Made by a program: the position numbers and the translations under genes. DNA of 64,000 nucleotides from Neomesorhizobium albiziae (lineage in GTDB: Bacteria > Pseudomonadota > Alphaproteobacteria > Rhizobiales > Rhizobiaceae). The notes under the pieces were generated by a model. It worked only from the letters and a program-made list of their open reading frames with translations. It was not told the origin of the DNA and did not search any database. Numbering within the stretch: the first letter of the stretch is position 1; each line of letters starts with the position of its first letter. Below are positions 42,526-50,912 of this stretch, one piece after another. The stretch lies in contig NZ_FOSL01000002.1 of the NCBI RefSeq assembly GCF_900114255.1, positions 1-64,000 of the forward strand. Direction: 5' to 3'.

Positions 42526-44975
42526 CATTGCCCACGCATGCTGAGATCGTCGTCATAGGCGGTGGCATCATCGGCTGCTCGACGGCCTACCATCTGGCGC
42601 GCGACCACAAGGCAGATGTCGTGCTGCTTGAGCAGGGCAAGCTGACCTCCGGCTCGACCTGGCATGCGGCGGGGCTGGTCGGGCAGTTGCGCTCGTCGGC
42701 GTCGATCACGCGCGTGCTCAAATATTCGGTCGATCTCTACAAGGGGCTGGAGGCTGAGACCGGGCTTGCCACCGGCTGGAAGATGACGGGATGTCTCAGG
42801 CTTGCCACAACCCGCGATCGCTGGACCGAATTCAAGCGGCTGGCGACGACGGCGAAAAGCTTCGGCATGGAGATGCAGCTGATCTCGCCGGCCGAGGCGA
42901 AGGCGATGTGGCCGCTGATGGAGATTTCCGACCTTGTCGGCGCCTCGTGGCTGCCGACCGACGGCCAGGCAAGCCCTTCCGACATCACCCAGTCGCTGGC
43001 CAAGGGCGCGCGCATGCATGGTGCGAAGCTCTACGAGGACGTGCGCGTCACCGGCTTCGACATGAAGGACGGCCGCATCGTCGCGGTGAAGACCAGCCAG
43101 GGCTCGATCGCCTGCGAGAAGGTGGTGAACTGCGCCGGCCAATGGGCGCGGCAGGTGGGTGCGGCGGCAGGCATCAACGTGCCTTTGCAGCCGGTGAAGC
43201 ACCAGTACATCATCACCGAAAAGATCGCCGGGCTGGCGGCCGACGCGCCGACCATCCGCGATCCCGACCGCCGCACCTATTTCAAGGAGGAGGTGGGCGG
43301 GCTGGTGATGGGCGGCTACGAACCCAACCCACAGCCATGGCGGACCGGACTTGCCGGCGGCGACGTGCCCGCCGACTGGGAGTTCCGGCTTTTCGACGAC
43401 GATTTCGATCATTTCGAACAGCATATGAGCCAGGCGATCGCGCGCGTGCCGGCGCTGGAGACGGCCGGTGTCAAGCAGATGATCAACGGGCCGGAAAGCT
43501 TCACGCCGGACGGCAATTTCATCCTCGGCACTGCTCCCGAATGCCCCAACATGTTCGTCGGCGCCGGCTTCAATGCGTTCGGCATCGCGTCGGGCGGCGG
43601 CGCCGGCTGGGTGCTGGCGCAATGGGTGGTCGACGGCGAAGCGCCGCTCGACCTGTGGGTGGTCGACATCCGCCGCTTCTCCGGCCTGCACCGCGACCGG
43701 CAATGGGTCTGCGACCGAACGCTCGAAGCCTATGGCAAGCACTACGCGATCGGCTTTCCGCACGAGGAATATCAATCCGGCCGGCCAGCGCTGGTGTCGC
43801 CGCTCTACGAACGCCTGCAAAAACATCGTGCAGTGTTCGGGCAAAAACTCGGCTGGGAACGGCCGAACTGGTTCGCGCCCGAAGGCAGAGAGGCCGAGGA
43901 CGTCTATTCGATGGGACGGCAGAACTGGTTTTCTCCCGTCGGCGACGAGCACCGTCATGTCCGCGAAAAGGTCGGCATCTTCGACCAGTCGTCCTTCGCC
44001 AAATATGAGCTGACCGGACCCGACGCGCTGCGGGCGCTGGACTTCATCTGCGCCAACGATGTCGACAAGCCCGCGGGGCGGATCACCTACACGCAGCTCC
44101 TCAATACGCGCGGCGGCATCGAGGCCGACCTGACGGTGGCGCGGCTGGCTCGGGATAAATTCTACATCGTCATCGGCACCGGCTTCCGCACCCACGATTC
44201 CTCCTGGATACGCGATCACATTCCGGCCGGGTTGGACGCCACACTTACCGACGTGACCGAGGATTTCGCCACGCTGTCGTTGATGGGGCCGAAAGCGCGG
44301 GATGTGCTGGCGGCGGTCGCCAATCCGGACGTTTCCAACGGCGGCTTCCCGTTCGGCCATGTTCGCGAGATCGAGATCGCCGGCCACCCGATCCGGGCAT
44401 TGCGCGTCACCTATGTCGGCGAACTCGGCTGGGAATTGCACACGCCCACCGACGCCGCCGGCGCGGTGTTCGACGCACTGATGGCGGCGGGCGAACCGCA
44501 CGGCATCCGCCCGGTCGGCTACCGCGCCATGGAATCGCTCAGGCTGGAGAAGGGTTACCGCGCCTGGGGTTCGGACATCACGCCCAACGACACGCCGTTC
44601 GAGGCGGGGCTCGGCTGGGCGGTGAAGCTGCGCAAGGACAAGGATTTCCTCGGTCGCCAGGCGTTGGAAAAGGTGCACAACGAACCGCTGAAAAAACGCC
44701 TCGTCGGCTTCACCACGAACGATCCGGATATCGTGCTTCTCGGCCGCGAGACGATTCTGCGCAATGGCGAGCCGGTCGGCTATCTCACCAGCGGCGGCTA
44801 CGGCTATACCGTCGGCAAACCCATCGGCTACGGGTATGTGCGCCACACCGGCGGCGTCGACGACGATTTCCTGACGGCGGGCGACTACGAACTGGTGGTG
44901 GCGATGGAGAAGACGCCGGCGACAATCCATCTCGGGCCGCTCTACGACCCGAAGAGCGACCGGGTAAAGGCATAA
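42522..44975 (+). CDS. FAD-dependent dimethylglycine/sarcosine dehydrogenase-like enzyme
   Basis: An 817-aa two-part enzyme. The N-terminal DAO-type flavoprotein half has IVVIGGGIIGCSTAYHLA and STWHAAGLV, where His48 is in the place of the His that binds FAD covalently in dimethylglycine and sarcosine dehydrogenases. The C-terminal GcvT folate-binding half (from about residue 430) ends with the aminomethyltransferase barrel (GYRAMESLRLEKGYRAWGSD, 20 residues, and LGRQALEKV). It would demethylate an N-methyl amino acid and pass the one-carbon unit to tetrahydrofolate. Overlap with the kinase-like gene marks an operon. Whether the substrate is dimethylglycine, sarcosine or another is undecided. 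Confidence 0.9.
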   Translation: MTLPTHAEIVVIGGGIIGCSTAYHLARDHKADVVLLEQGKLTSGSTWHAAGLVGQLRSSASITRVLKYSVDLYKGLEAETGLATGWKMTGCLRLATTRDRWTEFKRLATTAKSFGMEMQLISPAEAKAMWPLMEISDLVGASWLPTDGQASPSDITQSLAKGARMHGAKLYEDVRVTGFDMKDGRIVAVKTSQGSIACEKVVNCAGQWARQVGAAAGINVPLQPVKHQYIITEKIAGLAADAPTIRDPDRRTYFKEEVGGLVMGGYEPNPQPWRTGLAGGDVPADWEFRLFDDDFDHFEQHMSQAIARVPALETAGVKQMINGPESFTPDGNFILGTAPECPNMFVGAGFNAFGIASGGGAGWVLAQWVVDGEAPLDLWVVDIRRFSGLHRDRQWVCDRTLEAYGKHYAIGFPHEEYQSGRPALVSPLYERLQKHRAVFGQKLGWERPNWFAPEGREAEDVYSMGRQNWFSPVGDEHRHVREKVGIFDQSSFAKYELTGPDALRALDFICANDVDKPAGRITYTQLLNTRGGIEADLTVARLARDKFYIVIGTGFRTHDSSWIRDHIPAGLDATLTDVTEDFATLSLMGPKARDVLAAVANPDVSNGGFPFGHVREIEIAGHPIRALRVTYVGELGWELHTPTDAAGAVFDALMAAGEPHGIRPVGYRAMESLRLEKGYRAWGSDITPNDTPFEAGLGWAVKLRKDKDFLGRQALEKVHNEPLKKRLVGFTTNDPDIVLLGRETILRNGEPVGYLTSGGYGYTVGKPIGYGYVRHTGGVDDDFLTAGDYELVVAMEKTPATIHLGPLYDPKSDRVKA

Positions 44976-45152
44976 CAGCTTCGGTCGAGATTTCCTCGCG
45001 GCCAGATTCCGGAGCGACCAGTCGTTCGCTCAACGATCGCCTGCATCGCGGCGGTCGAACGATGCCTACCTGAGCTTTCGGGCAGCCGTTTGACTTTGTT
45101 TTCCTCCGCAGCGTGATAATCTCGGCGCAGGCAAGCGAAGGAGGGCTGACCC

Positions 45153-45782
45153 ATGGCACGACGTTTTGTCGAAGGCGAAAAGATAGACATCGGCTTTGAC
45201 GGCGAGCGCTGCATCCATTCGCGCAACTGCGTGCTCGGCAATCCGGATGTCTTCGTGCCCAACGCGCCCGGCGAATGGATCCATCCTGAAGCGGGTTCGG
45301 TCGAGGCTGTTGTGTTGATCGCGCATGCCTGCCCGTCCGGCGCCATCACTTACCACCGCAAGGACGGCGGCGCCGACGAAAAGCCGCCGGTGGTCAATAC
45401 CGTCAGGCTGCGCGAGAACGGACCGCTCGCCTTCAGCGCCGAACTCGACATCAATGGTGAGGTGTCGTTCCGCGCCACGCTGTGCCGCTGCGGCGCCTCG
45501 GAGAACAAACCCTATTGCGACGGTAGCCACACCAAGGCCGGCTTCATCGCAAGCGGCGAGCCGGCTTCGAAAGACTCGGTTGCGCTGGCGGTGCGCAACG
45601 GACCGGTGAAGGCTGCGCCGCAGCCCAATGGCCCGCTTAAAGTGGAAGGCAACATCGAGGTTGTTTCGGGCACCGGACGCACGATCGAGCGCACAACCCG
45701 GACATTCCTGTGCCGCTGTGGACACTCCAACAACAAGCCGTTCTGCGACGGCAGCCACAAGGCAGTGGGCTTCGTCGGGTAG
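45153..45782 (+). CDS. Double CDGSH iron-sulfur protein with N-terminal Fer4-like domain
   Basis: A 209-aa protein. The N-terminal part has FDGERCIHSRNCVLGNP and HACPSGAITY, the divergent mono-cluster ferredoxin (Fer4_19) type. Two CDGSH motifs follow: CRCGASENKPYCDGSH near residue 111 and CRCGHSNNKPFCDGSH near residue 187, each with the 3Cys-1His ligands of a 2Fe-2S site. It is probably an electron-transfer or cluster-donor protein of the cytoplasm. AAGGAGGG precedes the ATG. It is convergent with the EamA gene. Confidence 0.92.
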   Translation: MARRFVEGEKIDIGFDGERCIHSRNCVLGNPDVFVPNAPGEWIHPEAGSVEAVVLIAHACPSGAITYHRKDGGADEKPPVVNTVRLRENGPLAFSAELDINGEVSFRATLCRCGASENKPYCDGSHTKAGFIASGEPASKDSVALAVRNGPVKAAPQPNGPLKVEGNIEVVSGTGRTIERTTRTFLCRCGHSNNKPFCDGSHKAVGFVG

Positions 45783-45804
45783 TTTCAGAAGCTCATTCTT
45801 CCGA

Positions 45805-46719
45805 TTAGTTGATAGTGCTTGCGACATTCTCCGGCGGCACAGTGTCGACCACCTTCTGACGGTGGAAGATAAACAGGCCGGCAAGCACGATGATGCCCGA
45901 ACCGATGAGGATGCGGGAGCTCGGCACGTCGTTGAAGAACACCAGGCCGAAGACGACAGCCCACAGAAGCAGCGTGTAGTGTAGAGGCGCCAGCGTCGAG
46001 GCCGGCGCCAGCTTGAGCGCCCGCGTGATCATCAGATGCGCGCCGCAGGAAACCACGCCCAGAAGCAGCATCGCTCCGAAATCGAGCGCGCCCGGGGTCT
46101 TCCAGTCGCCGATGGCCAGCGCCCCGCCGACGACCAATGCGCCGACCGTCTGCCAGGTCACCAACGTGGTGTCGCTGGTACCGCGCAGGAGCCGGCTGAG
46201 GATGATGACAAAGGCGAAGGAAATGCTGCCGATGAGCGCGAAGATCGAGGGCAGCGAAAACGCCGCCGAAGACGGGTTCAGCATGATCAGCACGCCGCAG
46301 AAACCGATCAGAACGGCGGCCCAGCGACGCCAGCCGACCTTTTCGCCGAGCAGCAAATGCGAGAGTGCTGCGACGTAGATCGGCCCCGCCATGTAAAAGC
46401 TCATCACGTCGGCAAGCGGCAGATAGACCACCGCCGCATAAAAAAGCGCGGTGTCGAGCGTGGCCGTGATGACGCGCAGCAGCTGAAGGCCGGGGCGTTC
46501 CATGCGCCAGAGCTTTTCCGGGCCCTGGCGGGCGATCATCGGGCCGAGGATGAGGAACGCTCCGATCGAGCGGATCAGCACCACCTGGCCGACCGAGAAG
46601 CTGGCGACCAGCCACTTGCCCATGGCGTCGTTGAGGGCGAACAGGAAATCGCCGCCCAGCATGAGCAGCACGCCGGCCAGGATGAAATTTTTCGACGTCC
46701 GCAATTCCGACAGTGTCAT
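45805..46719 (-). CDS. EamA/DMT-family transporter
   Basis: A 304-aa inner-membrane protein of the drug/metabolite transporter superfamily, with about ten hydrophobic helices in two EamA repeats (about residues 12-145 and 155-290). The typical LNPSSAAFSLPSIFALIGSI (20 residues) and MLLLGVVSCGAHLMITRALK are visible. Such proteins export amino acids or metabolites; the substrate is unknown. ATG 46719 has GAGGGC 7 bases upstream, favouring it over an ATG nine codons earlier. Confidence 0.9.
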   Translation of the reverse strand: MTLSELRTSKNFILAGVLLMLGGDFLFALNDAMGKWLVASFSVGQVVLIRSIGAFLILGPMIARQGPEKLWRMERPGLQLLRVITATLDTALFYAAVVYLPLADVMSFYMAGPIYVAALSHLLLGEKVGWRRWAAVLIGFCGVLIMLNPSSAAFSLPSIFALIGSISFAFVIILSRLLRGTSDTTLVTWQTVGALVVGGALAIGDWKTPGALDFGAMLLLGVVSCGAHLMITRALKLAPASTLAPLHYTLLLWAVVFGLVFFNDVPSSRILIGSGIIVLAGLFIFHRQKVVDTVPPENVASTIN

Positions 46720-46830
46720 GGTGTTGCCCTCGAATGGCAGGTCCATATCAAGGGGCAGGCGAAATAACTATGCCTATTCGGGTGTGCACGTGTTTGAAGA
46801 CGACTATCTGAACCATCCTCGCTTCGACAA

Positions 46831-47032
46831 CGGTCACGGCATGGATTCCCGACACTCTCCGCTCGTTCCTCGCTCACGAGGTCGGGAATGACGGGCTTCA
46901 TGGGGGACAACGAAAACATTCAGCGTAGAGCGCGGCATCGCAAGATTTGACGACGAGGCAAAAAACATCCGTCATTCCCGACCTCGTGAGCGAGGAACGA
47001 GCGGAGAGTGTCGGGAATCCATGCCGTGACCG
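46831..47032. repeat. 64-bp perfect inverted repeat made of two hairpin units
   Basis: The arms 46831-46894 and 46969-47032 are exact reverse complements around a 74-bp centre. Each arm is itself a stem-loop: ATTCCCGAC (46845-46853) pairs with GTCGGGAAT (46881-46889), with inner CTCGT/ACGAG. The same pairing occurs at 46974-46982 and 47010-47018. Two inverted hairpin units with a short spacer is the plan of REPIN elements. It ends 41 bases from the stop of the GIY-YIG gene. It fills most of the 354-bp gap between genes; no coding frame there is convincing. Confidence 0.9.
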
Positions 47033-47073
47033 GGCCAACAATCAGAGCTGGCAGGACGTGCCGACGCGACACA

Positions 47074-47364
47074 TCAAACCAGATGCCAGGTAATGTCGCG
47101 CCAATCCGGATTGTGCTCTTCGATGAGTTTGATCTTCCATTGCCGCGGCCACTTCTTGATCGCCTTTTCACGGGCGATCGCATCGGTGATCAGCTCATAT
47201 TCGTCGAACCATACGAGGCGCATCACGCCATATCGCGCTGCAAATTTCGAACCCGTGCCCGTTCGATGCTGGTGCAGCCGGCCGGCGAGGTCGGAAGTCA
47301 CCCCGACATAGAGTGTGCCGTTCTTCTGCGACGCCAGAAGATACACGTATCCCCGCCGAGACAT
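47074..47364 (-). CDS. Stand-alone GIY-YIG nuclease-domain protein
   Basis: A 96-aa single GIY-YIG domain (UPF0213/YhbQ type). The motif pair is GYVYLLAS and GTLYVGVTSDLAGRLHQHR, with the catalytic Arg in GRLHQHR and the metal Glu in AIAREKAIKKWPRQWK. All core residues seem intact, so it could nick DNA. It lies 8 bp from the end of the deaminase-like gene, so it may be transcribed as the last gene of the long minus-strand run. The adjacent hairpin pair is its most suggestive neighbour. Confidence 0.9.
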   Translation of the reverse strand: MSRRGYVYLLASQKNGTLYVGVTSDLAGRLHQHRTGTGSKFAARYGVMRLVWFDEYELITDAIAREKAIKKWPRQWKIKLIEEHNPDWRDITWHLV

Positions 47365-47372
47365 GGCAAATC

Positions 47373-48653
47373 CTACCCCGCCTCATGTCTCCGGTTCACC
47401 GATGCGGGCCGTCCGGCAAGCGACAATTTCGTCTCCCGGCGCTCCCGCTCGGCCACCACCTTGCCGCGCGCGACGACGCAGAGCCGCTCGGGCCTCAGCC
47501 GCACTGCCTCGATCGCGCTGCCGGCGTCGAGCACGACGAGGCTGGCGCGCTTGCCGACTTCAAGCCCGAGATGGTCGAGCCCCATGATCGCGGCGTTGAC
47601 TGATGTGACCATGTCGAAACACCTCGCCATATCGGCGGGGCTCGACATCTGCGCCACATGCAGGCCCATGAAGGCGACGTCCAGCATGTCGGCGGTGCCC
47701 AGCGAATACCATGGGTCGAGCACGCAATCCTGGCCGAAGCCGACGCGGATGCCCATTGCCTGCATTTCCTTGACCCGGGTCATGCCGCGGCGCTTCGGGA
47801 ACGTATCGTGGCGGCCCTGCAGCATGATGTTGATCAGCGGGTTGGGGATCGCGGAAACCTCGGCCTCGGCGATCAGCGGCAGCAGCTTGGAGACGTAATA
47901 ATTGTCCATCGAGTGCATGGAGGTGAGGTGCGAGCCGGCCACCCTGCCCTGCAGGCCGAGCCGCTGGGTCTCGTAGGCCAGTTGCTCGATGTGGCGCGAC
48001 AAGGGATCGTCGGTCTCGTCGCAATGCATGTCGACCATCAGTCCGCGCTTTTCGGCGATCTCGCAAAGCTCGGTCACCGAGCGCGTGCCATCGGCCATGG
48101 TGCGCTCGAAATGCGGAATGCCGCCGACGATATCGACGCCCATATCGAGCGCTCTGAGGGTGTTTTCGCGCGCGCTCGGCGAACGGTAGAGGCCGTCCTG
48201 GGGGAAGGCGACCAGTTGCAGGTCGATATACCCGGCGATTTCCTTCTTCACTTCAAGCAGCGCTTCCACCGCCAGCAGCCGGTCGTCGCAGACATCGACA
48301 TGGGTGCGGATGGCGAGCAGCCCCATCGATACCGCCCAGTCGCAATATCTGAGCGCCCGTTCCTTCACCGCCTCGTGGGTGAGCAGCGGCTTCAACTCGC
48401 CCCACAGCGCAATGCCTTCCAGCAGCGTGCCCGAAGCGTTGATGCGCGGGATGCCGTAGGACAGCGTCGCGTCCATGTGGAAATGCGGGTCGACGAAGGG
48501 TGGCGAGACGAGATTGCCGGTGGCGTCGACAACCCTGGCCGGCCCGGCCGGCAGCGATGCCTCGATTGCCGCGATCTGCTCGCCCTTGATGCCGATATCG
48601 GCGACGCGTCCGTCGGGAAACCGGCCGCCCTTGACGATCAGGTCAAAACTCAT
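47373..48653 (-). CDS. codA: Cytosine deaminase-like amidohydrolase
   Basis: A 426-aa metal-dependent amidohydrolase of the CodA type. Metal ligands are seen in PPFVDPHFHMDATLSYG (H-x-H), with His-Cys-Asp-Glu in MVDMHCDETDDP near 215, and GSHLTSMHSM and the Asp in GFGQDCVLDPW near 310. This matches cytosine/isoguanine deaminase and related pterin or creatinine-type deaminases. It overlaps the permease gene by 4 bp at the end of a nucleoside-type ABC operon, which fits pyrimidine salvage. ATG 48653 is the natural start; the longer open frame runs through the permease gene. Confidence 0.88.
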   Translation of the reverse strand: MSFDLIVKGGRFPDGRVADIGIKGEQIAAIEASLPAGPARVVDATGNLVSPPFVDPHFHMDATLSYGIPRINASGTLLEGIALWGELKPLLTHEAVKERALRYCDWAVSMGLLAIRTHVDVCDDRLLAVEALLEVKKEIAGYIDLQLVAFPQDGLYRSPSARENTLRALDMGVDIVGGIPHFERTMADGTRSVTELCEIAEKRGLMVDMHCDETDDPLSRHIEQLAYETQRLGLQGRVAGSHLTSMHSMDNYYVSKLLPLIAEAEVSAIPNPLINIMLQGRHDTFPKRRGMTRVKEMQAMGIRVGFGQDCVLDPWYSLGTADMLDVAFMGLHVAQMSSPADMARCFDMVTSVNAAIMGLDHLGLEVGKRASLVVLDAGSAIEAVRLRPERLCVVARGKVVAERERRETKLSLAGRPASVNRRHEAG

Positions 48654-49594
48654 CTCTCGCCTTTCTGGTAGGGTATCATCAGCGCCTTCGGATAGGTGGC
48701 GCGGCGCGCCACCAGGACCAGCGCCAGGATGGACAGGACATAAGGCATCATCAGGAACACCTGATAGGGCACGACGCCGCCGGAAAGCTGCTGCAGGCGT
48801 ATCTGGTAGGCGTCGAAGGCGGCAAACAGGATGGCGCCGAGCAGCGCCTTGCCGGGCCGCCAGGAGCCGAACACGACCAGCGCGATGCAGATCCAGCCGC
48901 GGCCGTTGATCATCTCGAAGAAGAACGAGTTGAAGGCCGACATGGTGAGGAAGGCGCCGCCTACCGCCATCAGCGCGCTGCCGGCCATCACCGCGCCCAT
49001 GCGGATGCCGGTGACGCTGATGCCTTGCGCCTCGACGGCGGACGGGTTCTCGCCGGCGGCGCGCATGGCAAGCCCCAGCGGCGTGCGATAGAGCACCCAG
49101 GCAACGACGGCGACGGTGGCGAAGGCGAGATAGGTGAGCGGTGTCTGCGCAAACAGCGCCTCGCCGACGACCGGGATTTGCGACAGGCCGGGGATTGGCA
49201 GCGGCTGGAACGGCTCGATCTTGGGCGGCGAAGTGACTTCTGGCAGCGCCAGGCGATAGGTGAAATAGGTGAGGCTGGTGGCGAGAAGCGTGATGCCGAT
49301 GCCGACCACATGCTGCGACAGGCCGAGCGGCACCGTCAGCGTGGCGTGCAGCAGGCCGAACATCGCGCCGGCAAGGGCAGCGATCGCGACGCCCGTCCAC
49401 AGGTCGCCGCCGGAATAGACGGTGAACCAGCCGGCGAAGGCACCCACCGTCATGATGCCTTCGATGCCGAGATTGAGCACGCCGGCGCGCTCGCAGATCA
49501 GCTCGCCCATGGTGGCGAAGATCAGCGGCGAGGCGATGCGGATCGCGGCGACCCAGAACGACGCGGTGAAGAGGATTTCGAGGGCTTGTTCCAT
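48650..49594 (-). CDS. Nucleoside-type ABC transporter permease (second subunit)
   Basis: A 314-aa BPD_transp_2 permease with the family opening SPLIFATMGELICERAGVLN and LGIEGIMTVGAFAGW, and RMGAVMAGSALMAVGGAFLT (20 residues) later. It is like YufQ/NupQ-type subunits that import purine or pyrimidine nucleosides. GGAGGG lies 7 bases before ATG 49594. It overlaps codA by 4 bp and follows the other permease by 34 bp. Confidence 0.92.
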   Translation of the reverse strand: MEQALEILFTASFWVAAIRIASPLIFATMGELICERAGVLNLGIEGIMTVGAFAGWFTVYSGGDLWTGVAIAALAGAMFGLLHATLTVPLGLSQHVVGIGITLLATSLTYFTYRLALPEVTSPPKIEPFQPLPIPGLSQIPVVGEALFAQTPLTYLAFATVAVVAWVLYRTPLGLAMRAAGENPSAVEAQGISVTGIRMGAVMAGSALMAVGGAFLTMSAFNSFFFEMINGRGWICIALVVFGSWRPGKALLGAILFAAFDAYQIRLQQLSGGVVPYQVFLMMPYVLSILALVLVARRATYPKALMIPYQKGER

Positions 49595-49628
49595 TATTTG
49601 GCCCTCCATGTGGAATGGAGCGACACCA

Positions 49629-50678
49629 TCACCTCCACCTCACTCTGTACCTTGAAAACAGGATCGCCGTGACCATCGACAACAGTGCGGTTGCGACCAT
49701 GACATCGGCGATGTAGCTCGGCACGCCGGCCGCACGGCTCATGGCGTCGGCGCCGACAAAGATGCCGGCGACGAAGATCGCCGAGGCGACGACGCCGAGC
49801 GGGTTGAGCATGGCGAGCATCGCCACCACGATGCCGGAATAACCGAAGCCCGGCGACAGATCGAGGGTGAGGTTGCCTTTCAGGCCGGCGACTTCCGAGA
49901 AGCCGGCAAGCGCTGCCAGCCCGCCAGAGAGAAGCGCGGTCTTCATCAACACGCGGTTGACCGGGATGCCGGCGAAGCGTGCAGCCTCGGGATTGTGGCC
50001 GACGGCGCGCATCTCATAGCCCAGCACCGTTTTCTTCATCACCACCCACATTGCGAACGCCGCGACCAGCGCTAGCACGAAGCCGTAATGCAGACGCTTG
50101 CCCTGGATGATGCGCGGCAGTTGCGCCTCGGCGATGACTTTCGATGATTGCGGCCAGCCGAGCCCCATCGGGTCCTTCAGCGGGCCTTCGAGCAGCATCG
50201 ACACGAACAAGAGCACGATGAAGTTGAGGAGCAGCGTGGTGACCACTTCGTCCACGCCGAACCGCGTCTTCAGAACCGCCGGCCCGGCGAGCAGCAGCGC
50301 GCCCGCCGCCATCGCGGCGACGATGATTATTGGGATGAGCAGGCCGGAAGGCAGCGGCAGCGCCCCTGTGCCAAGCACCACGGTCACCACCGCGCCGATA
50401 TAGAGCTGCGCCTCGGCGCCGATGTTCCACAGCCTGGCGCGGAAGGCGACCGCAACGGCAAGGCCGGTGAAGATCAGCGGCGTGGCGCGCGTCAGCGTTT
50501 CCAGCAGCGCGAATTGCGAGCCGGCCGCACCTTTTGCGACGAGATAGAACACCGAGAAGGGCGACGCGCCTGCGGCTAGCACCAGCAGCGATGCGACGAC
50601 CAGCGTAGCGGCGATTGCCGCCACGGGATAGGCCAGCGTTGCGGCAAGCGACGGCGCGGGTTTCGGCTCAAGCCGCAT
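49629..50678 (-). CDS. Nucleoside-type ABC transporter permease (first subunit)
   Basis: A 349-aa permease of the YufP/NupP type, with about ten hydrophobic segments, LTRATPLIFTGLAVAVAFRA (20 residues), RLWNIGAEAQLYIGAVVTV, and the C-terminal FGYSGIVVAMLAMLNPLGVV (20 residues). It forms the channel with the next permease. It is separated from the ATPase gene by 234 bp that hold a long inverted repeat. ATG 50678 chosen; the upstream frame is repeat DNA. Confidence 0.92.
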   Translation of the reverse strand: MRLEPKPAPSLAATLAYPVAAIAATLVVASLLVLAAGASPFSVFYLVAKGAAGSQFALLETLTRATPLIFTGLAVAVAFRARLWNIGAEAQLYIGAVVTVVLGTGALPLPSGLLIPIIIVAAMAAGALLLAGPAVLKTRFGVDEVVTTLLLNFIVLLFVSMLLEGPLKDPMGLGWPQSSKVIAEAQLPRIIQGKRLHYGFVLALVAAFAMWVVMKKTVLGYEMRAVGHNPEAARFAGIPVNRVLMKTALLSGGLAALAGFSEVAGLKGNLTLDLSPGFGYSGIVVAMLAMLNPLGVVASAIFVAGIFVGADAMSRAAGVPSYIADVMVATALLSMVTAILFSRYRVRWR

Positions 50679-50718
50679 GATGTTGCCTTCCAGCGATTTG
50701 AGATGTTGGCGGGACAGC

Positions 50719-50874
50719 GCCCCCCTCTGTCCTGCCGGACATCTCCCCCACAAGGGGGGAGATCATGCGCTTCATCGAATTCGCCAATTCTTCTCCGCTT
50801 GAGATTGGTGAAGTCAAAGCGGCCGGCCGATCTCCCCCCTTGTGGGGGAGATGTCCGGCAGGACAGAGGGGGGC
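50719..50874. repeat. Long inverted repeat inside the nucleoside transporter operon
   Basis: Second copy of the element at 29565-29720: GCCCCCCTCTGTCCTGCCGG, ACATCTCCCCCACAAGGGGG and the complementary ..GTCCGGCAGGACAGAGGGGG with GC. The arms are about 50 bp with about 55 bp between. It lies between the ATPase and the first permease genes. Confidence 0.85.
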
Positions 50875-50912
50875 AACATAAAGCGCAGCCCCAGCAAAGG
50901 TGCACTCGTTGC

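Noticed and set aside
48654-49400. N-terminal extension of the deaminase gene to 675 codons
   Set aside because: The added part lies in another frame of the permease gene. CodA similarity and the 4-bp overlap start at 48653.
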